A DNA stretch of 8,453 nucleotides from QALR01 sp045646925 (GTDB lineage: Bacteria; Bacillota; Clostridia; Oscillospirales; CAG-272), in assembly GCA_045646925.1 (NCBI GenBank), contig JAZRLQ010000183.1, positions 1 to 8,453 of the forward strand, read 5' to 3'. Shown here piece by piece: positions 5,936 through 8,453 of the stretch (positions are counted from its first letter, which is position 1; every line of letters starts with the position of its first letter). The notes beneath the pieces are model-generated. The model ran no database searches and was not told the origin of the DNA. It saw only the letters and a program-made list of their open reading frames with translations. Both the position numbers and the translations under genes were made by a program.

Positions 5936-7180
5936 TCACGGCTTCCAATATTTCGCGATCGATTCCTTCGCAAGCTCCACGTAGCGTTTGCCTCGGTTAT
6001 AGTCACCGAAGATCGTGCCAACCTCGCGTTGAGCGACCTCGAGCAGACATCCGCTCGATGCCTCGGCAACGCCCTTGAAGTAACGGCGGATCGCTTCTTC
6101 GTCCAAGGGACCCGGATTCGTTACGAACTCGGCGCGGGGCTTACTGTAATAGACCACGCGCGTACCGCGAAGATATTCGCCTATACGCGCTTCGTCGTTG
6201 AACGGCGAAACGGAAAGCTTGCGCAGATTTTTCCATTTGGAGAGATAATCCTCCCAAAGCGCGTCCACCCGCTCACAGCAGCCGTAAGAAAGAAGGCCGT
6301 ATCTCTTCACCAGACGATCGAGATAGGGGTAGACGAATTCACCGTACGTCTCGGGAGCGACCGCCGTCGTTTCCTGCGATTCGAGGAAGCCCCACGTCTC
6401 ACCGACCGAAGTGATAGGTCCCTCTGCGGGAAGCTCATCCGTGAACGCGAAGGACTCCTGCGCCACGCCGGAGAATTCGTTCGTCGGAAGCAAAAGCTTC
6501 TTTTCCTCCAGAAAATCGTAGTAGCGCTCGTATACGGACGTCGCCATATCCATAATGCGATGCAGCGTTTCGGGCGCATCGTACATCGACAGATAGTAAT
6601 TTTCCAGACCGATCAGCATGACGAGCGGATTCGTGATCGCGCCCGTCAACGAATGCATGACGATCTTCGTCGGCAGAATATCCCCGATCAGCTCGTCGAC
6701 CCAAGCGCAATACGCCTGCGTGGATTCGAGATTGACGGAAAACGTACCGCCCTCGAAGATATCAAAATCCGCCTCGATATCGTCCGTCAACGGCTCAATG
6801 TGAAAGCCCATCGTACCTTCCGCGCGCTTGATCGAGGGGCGCTTGCCGAAGGGATACGCGCCGCCGAAGAGACCGACCTCCAATCGATCGGAGATGGGAG
6901 TATCGTCGTCAAAAAGCTCTCTTCCCACCATGGAAGCGAGCAAACGAGCCTCCAATTTTCGCGCGTCCTCCCCCTCGCAACGCAAACGGGGTGTCACGAC
7001 CTCTCTCGGAAAATTCGAAAAAAGCAAGCGGACCGTCGGCGTATCGCGAACGCCCTTCGCCTGCGCGTGCCACATAGCGAGGATCTCGTCGTTACGGGCG
7101 CAATGCGCAAGCGCGGCCTTTTTCATAGCCAGCTCGCGCAGAATTTCTCTGTCCTTCAAAGAAACGGCTTCCATCGTCAT
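5936..7180 (-). CDS. Uroporphyrinogen decarboxylase-like protein (UroD/COG0407 superfamily), function unknown
   Basis: 414-residue cytoplasmic protein resembling the UroD superfamily, which contains haem-pathway decarboxylases and cobalamin:coenzyme M-type methyltransferases (MtaA/MtbA). Recognisable blocks: WGFLESQET (263-271), PETYGEFVYPYLDRL (276-290), YGCCERVDALWEDY (299-312) and NLRKLSVSPFNDEARI (318-333), which match the C-terminal barrel of a divergent group common in Firmicutes and Lentisphaerae. The N-terminal arginine-rich RQAGR motif of true HemE is absent, so haem synthesis is unlikely. The His-X-Cys zinc motif of MtaA is also not seen; Cys301/Cys302 and Cys378 remain as possible metal ligands. 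The start is uncertain: ATG at 7180 (GGA four bases upstream) or the ATG two codons later at 7174, which has better spacing. It follows the glycoside hydrolase by 54 bases on the same strand, probably in one transcript, which points to a catabolic role. It ends in an intrinsic terminator. Confidence 0.78.
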   Translation of the reverse strand: MTMEAVSLKDREILRELAMKKAALAHCARNDEILAMWHAQAKGVRDTPTVRLLFSNFPREVVTPRLRCEGEDARKLEARLLASMVGRELFDDDTPISDRLEVGLFGGAYPFGKRPSIKRAEGTMGFHIEPLTDDIEADFDIFEGGTFSVNLESTQAYCAWVDELIGDILPTKIVMHSLTGAITNPLVMLIGLENYYLSMYDAPETLHRIMDMATSVYERYYDFLEEKKLLLPTNEFSGVAQESFAFTDELPAEGPITSVGETWGFLESQETTAVAPETYGEFVYPYLDRLVKRYGLLSYGCCERVDALWEDYLSKWKNLRKLSVSPFNDEARIGEYLRGTRVVYYSKPRAEFVTNPGPLDEEAIRRYFKGVAEASSGCLLEVAQREVGTIFGDYNRGKRYVELAKESIAKYWKP

Positions 7181-7234
7181 TCTTTCCTTTCTTATTATAA
7201 ATATTTATATGAAGATCAGTTTTTCTCTTCTACG
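7181..7234 (-). other. Short AT-rich intergenic spacer between the glycoside hydrolase and UroD-like genes
   Basis: 54 bases, clearly more AT-rich than the flanking genes. Besides the ribosome binding site AGAAAGGAAAG (reverse strand, ending near 7183) I see no hairpin. A TATAAT-like hexamer (7194-7199) has no matching -35 box at 17 bases (AAACTG) and sits too close to the ribosome binding site. Co-transcription of the two genes is therefore the simpler reading. Confidence 0.55.
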
Positions 7235-8453
7235 TCACTTGGACGGCATTTCCTTGATTTCGGGCGTGGTCAGAATGCCTTCCTCGCAGATCATGTAATC
7301 GTAACACCATGCTTCGCCCGTGGAGCGCCATGCGGTCGGCCCGATCCAAGTCTCCTTGAGATTCGCGAGATGAACGGGGCCGAAGCCGTTACGGCGGTGA
7401 CCGTAGAGCGTGACGTCAAGGGTATGCTTGCCCGCCGCCACGTTTTCGAGCTTCACGGTATAGGGCGGATAGATCGCGGGCATTTCCTCGCCGCCGTCAA
7501 GCGTGAAGGACTGCATAATGCCCTTATAATTGGAGGATCGCACGGAAAGATCGCCGCCCTTCGTTTCGATCGGAACGTGATACGTGATATTACCGCCGTA
7601 GAAAGGAAGTCCCTGCGCGGTGATGTTACCGAACGCCAGCTTTTCTCTCGCGGCGACGACACGGACGAATCGTCCGCAGACCTCCACGCCAAAGTCGCCG
7701 AGCAGATACGCCCATTCCGTATTCGTGTTCTTGCCGAAGGGGACCGCGACCTCGAGAATGTTTTCACCCTTTTTCAGCGCGGGGAGCGCGACAGTCTTGA
7801 TCGATTTGTCAACGTACCAACCGACGACCTTGCTCGGAACGTCCTCGCCGTTCCACTTCAGCTTCACAGATTCCGCGTCCTCGATCGCGAGCTTTGCGCC
7901 CTCGTATCCGATCTCGGAGTCAATACGGAAGCGGAGATTGAGTATATGCGTGGGCGGCTCCTGCTCCATTGCCCATGGCTGAATGACGTTGCTTCTTCGA
8001 TCCTGCCAACCGAGCTTCGCGCGGCAGATATCGTCGAGACGGAGGATCTCGTCCGCAGGCTCGTATTCACCGCCGTCGAGCGCGTATTCCGCCTGATCGA
8101 GAAGAAGCGCGTTCGGCTCGTCGAGCGTATAAGGAACGATGATCGGCACGGGAATCGTCTTCGCGTTTACGTCCGCTTCCACCGAGGGAGCAGACACCTG
8201 TGCTTGTTCGTCCGCGCCGACGGGATCCATGCGGAGAAGAAGGCTATCGTATTCGTACATACGGCAGAAAACGACGGTCGTGTCACCGCAGACCGCATGG
8301 CGAATCGTTTCTACCTTTCCGTTTGCGGTATTGTAAAGAGAAGCCTTCCATGCGCCTGCGAGGCGGATCTTCAGATCCTGATAGCGCGACATATCTCTGT
8401 TATGCGGAATGGTCCCGCGCGCGACGAAGAGCCATCTGCCGTCTCCGTCCTCG
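7235..8453 (-). CDS. C-terminal part of a large glycoside hydrolase, alpha-L-rhamnosidase-like (5' end off the right edge)
   Basis: The frame stays open beyond the ATG at 8392 to the window edge and reads DGDGRWLFVAR before it, a typical beta-strand of large GH proteins, so that ATG is internal and the gene is cut. The visible 405 residues form the accessory C-terminal part: strands with WLFVAR and LAGAWKASLYNTANGKVE (fragment residues about 6-47), then two jelly-roll-like sugar-binding modules. The first, about 170-260, includes LKWNGEDV, LPALKKGENILEVAVPF and WAYLLGDFGVEV; the second, about 280-395, includes GLPFYGGNITYHV, AAGKHTLDVTLYGHRRN and YDYMICEEGILTTP. This block resembles the tail of GH106/alpha-L-rhamnosidase-like and GH2-like proteins that act on plant or host glycans. 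The catalytic domain lies outside the window, so the family is a guess. Whether a signal peptide exists cannot be seen. The UroD-like gene follows. Confidence 0.75.
   Translation of the reverse strand, partial: EDGDGRWLFVARGTIPHNRDMSRYQDLKIRLAGAWKASLYNTANGKVETIRHAVCGDTTVVFCRMYEYDSLLLRMDPVGADEQAQVSAPSVEADVNAKTIPVPIIVPYTLDEPNALLLDQAEYALDGGEYEPADEILRLDDICRAKLGWQDRRSNVIQPWAMEQEPPTHILNLRFRIDSEIGYEGAKLAIEDAESVKLKWNGEDVPSKVVGWYVDKSIKTVALPALKKGENILEVAVPFGKNTNTEWAYLLGDFGVEVCGRFVRVVAAREKLAFGNITAQGLPFYGGNITYHVPIETKGGDLSVRSSNYKGIMQSFTLDGGEEMPAIYPPYTVKLENVAAGKHTLDVTLYGHRRNGFGPVHLANLKETWIGPTAWRSTGEAWCYDYMICEEGILTTPEIKEMPSK

Noticed and set aside
7194..7222. Separate promoter for the UroD-like gene
   Set aside because: The TATAAT-like box lacks a -35 partner and would place the transcript start on the ribosome binding site.
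8390..8392. ATG as the true start of the right-hand glycoside hydrolase
   Set aside because: The frame upstream stays open to the window edge and encodes a plausible beta-strand (WLFVAR); no ribosome binding site precedes the ATG.

Overview
The window looks like a chromosomal segment of an anaerobic, gut-type Clostridia (Firmicutes) genome. The evidence is the style of the genes (a DusB-like tRNA dihydrouridine synthase, a GH31 glucosidase, a short MscS channel, an ArsP_2-type 10-TM permease and a UroD-like protein beside a plant-glycan-type glycoside hydrolase), the AAAGGAG-type ribosome binding sites and the U-tract hairpin terminators. Base composition is moderately GC-rich and looks even across all genes. 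I see no transposase, integrase, CRISPR array, rRNA or tRNA gene. The lineage assignment is inference.

Left block (1-4910, + strand). Four genes follow each other with gaps of 40, 35 and 15 bases and no visible internal promoter or terminator, so they are probably one transcription unit: dus (cut by the left edge), a GH31 alpha-glucosidase-like enzyme, a glycerophosphodiester phosphodiesterase (GDPD) and an MscS-type mechanosensitive channel. The unit ends at a strong hairpin (stem 4850-4864/4888-4902) that also works in the opposite direction.

Middle block (4850-5860, - strand). One gene encodes an ArsP_2/DUF2899-like membrane permease with an internal duplication and a Cys/His-rich central loop. 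It has a near-consensus sigma-70 promoter (TTGACA, 17 bp, TATACT) and a short leader. The -35 box lies in a 10-bp sequence that recurs inverted over the ribosome binding site. The permease start is best placed at the ATG at 5785, not at the upstream TTG.

Right block (5882-8453, - strand). A large glycoside hydrolase enters from the right edge; only its C-terminal beta-sandwich part (405 residues) is visible. It is followed after 54 bases by a UroD-like (COG0407-type) protein and then by an intrinsic terminator. The two genes are probably co-transcribed and suggest breakdown of a glycan or glycoside, possibly with a methyl-transfer or decarboxylation step.

Most of the window is ordinary. The points most worth a second look are the glycosidase/UroD-like pair, the inverted repeat and permease architecture in the middle block, and the GH31-GDPD-MscS grouping. 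No wholly new system can be demonstrated from this sequence.
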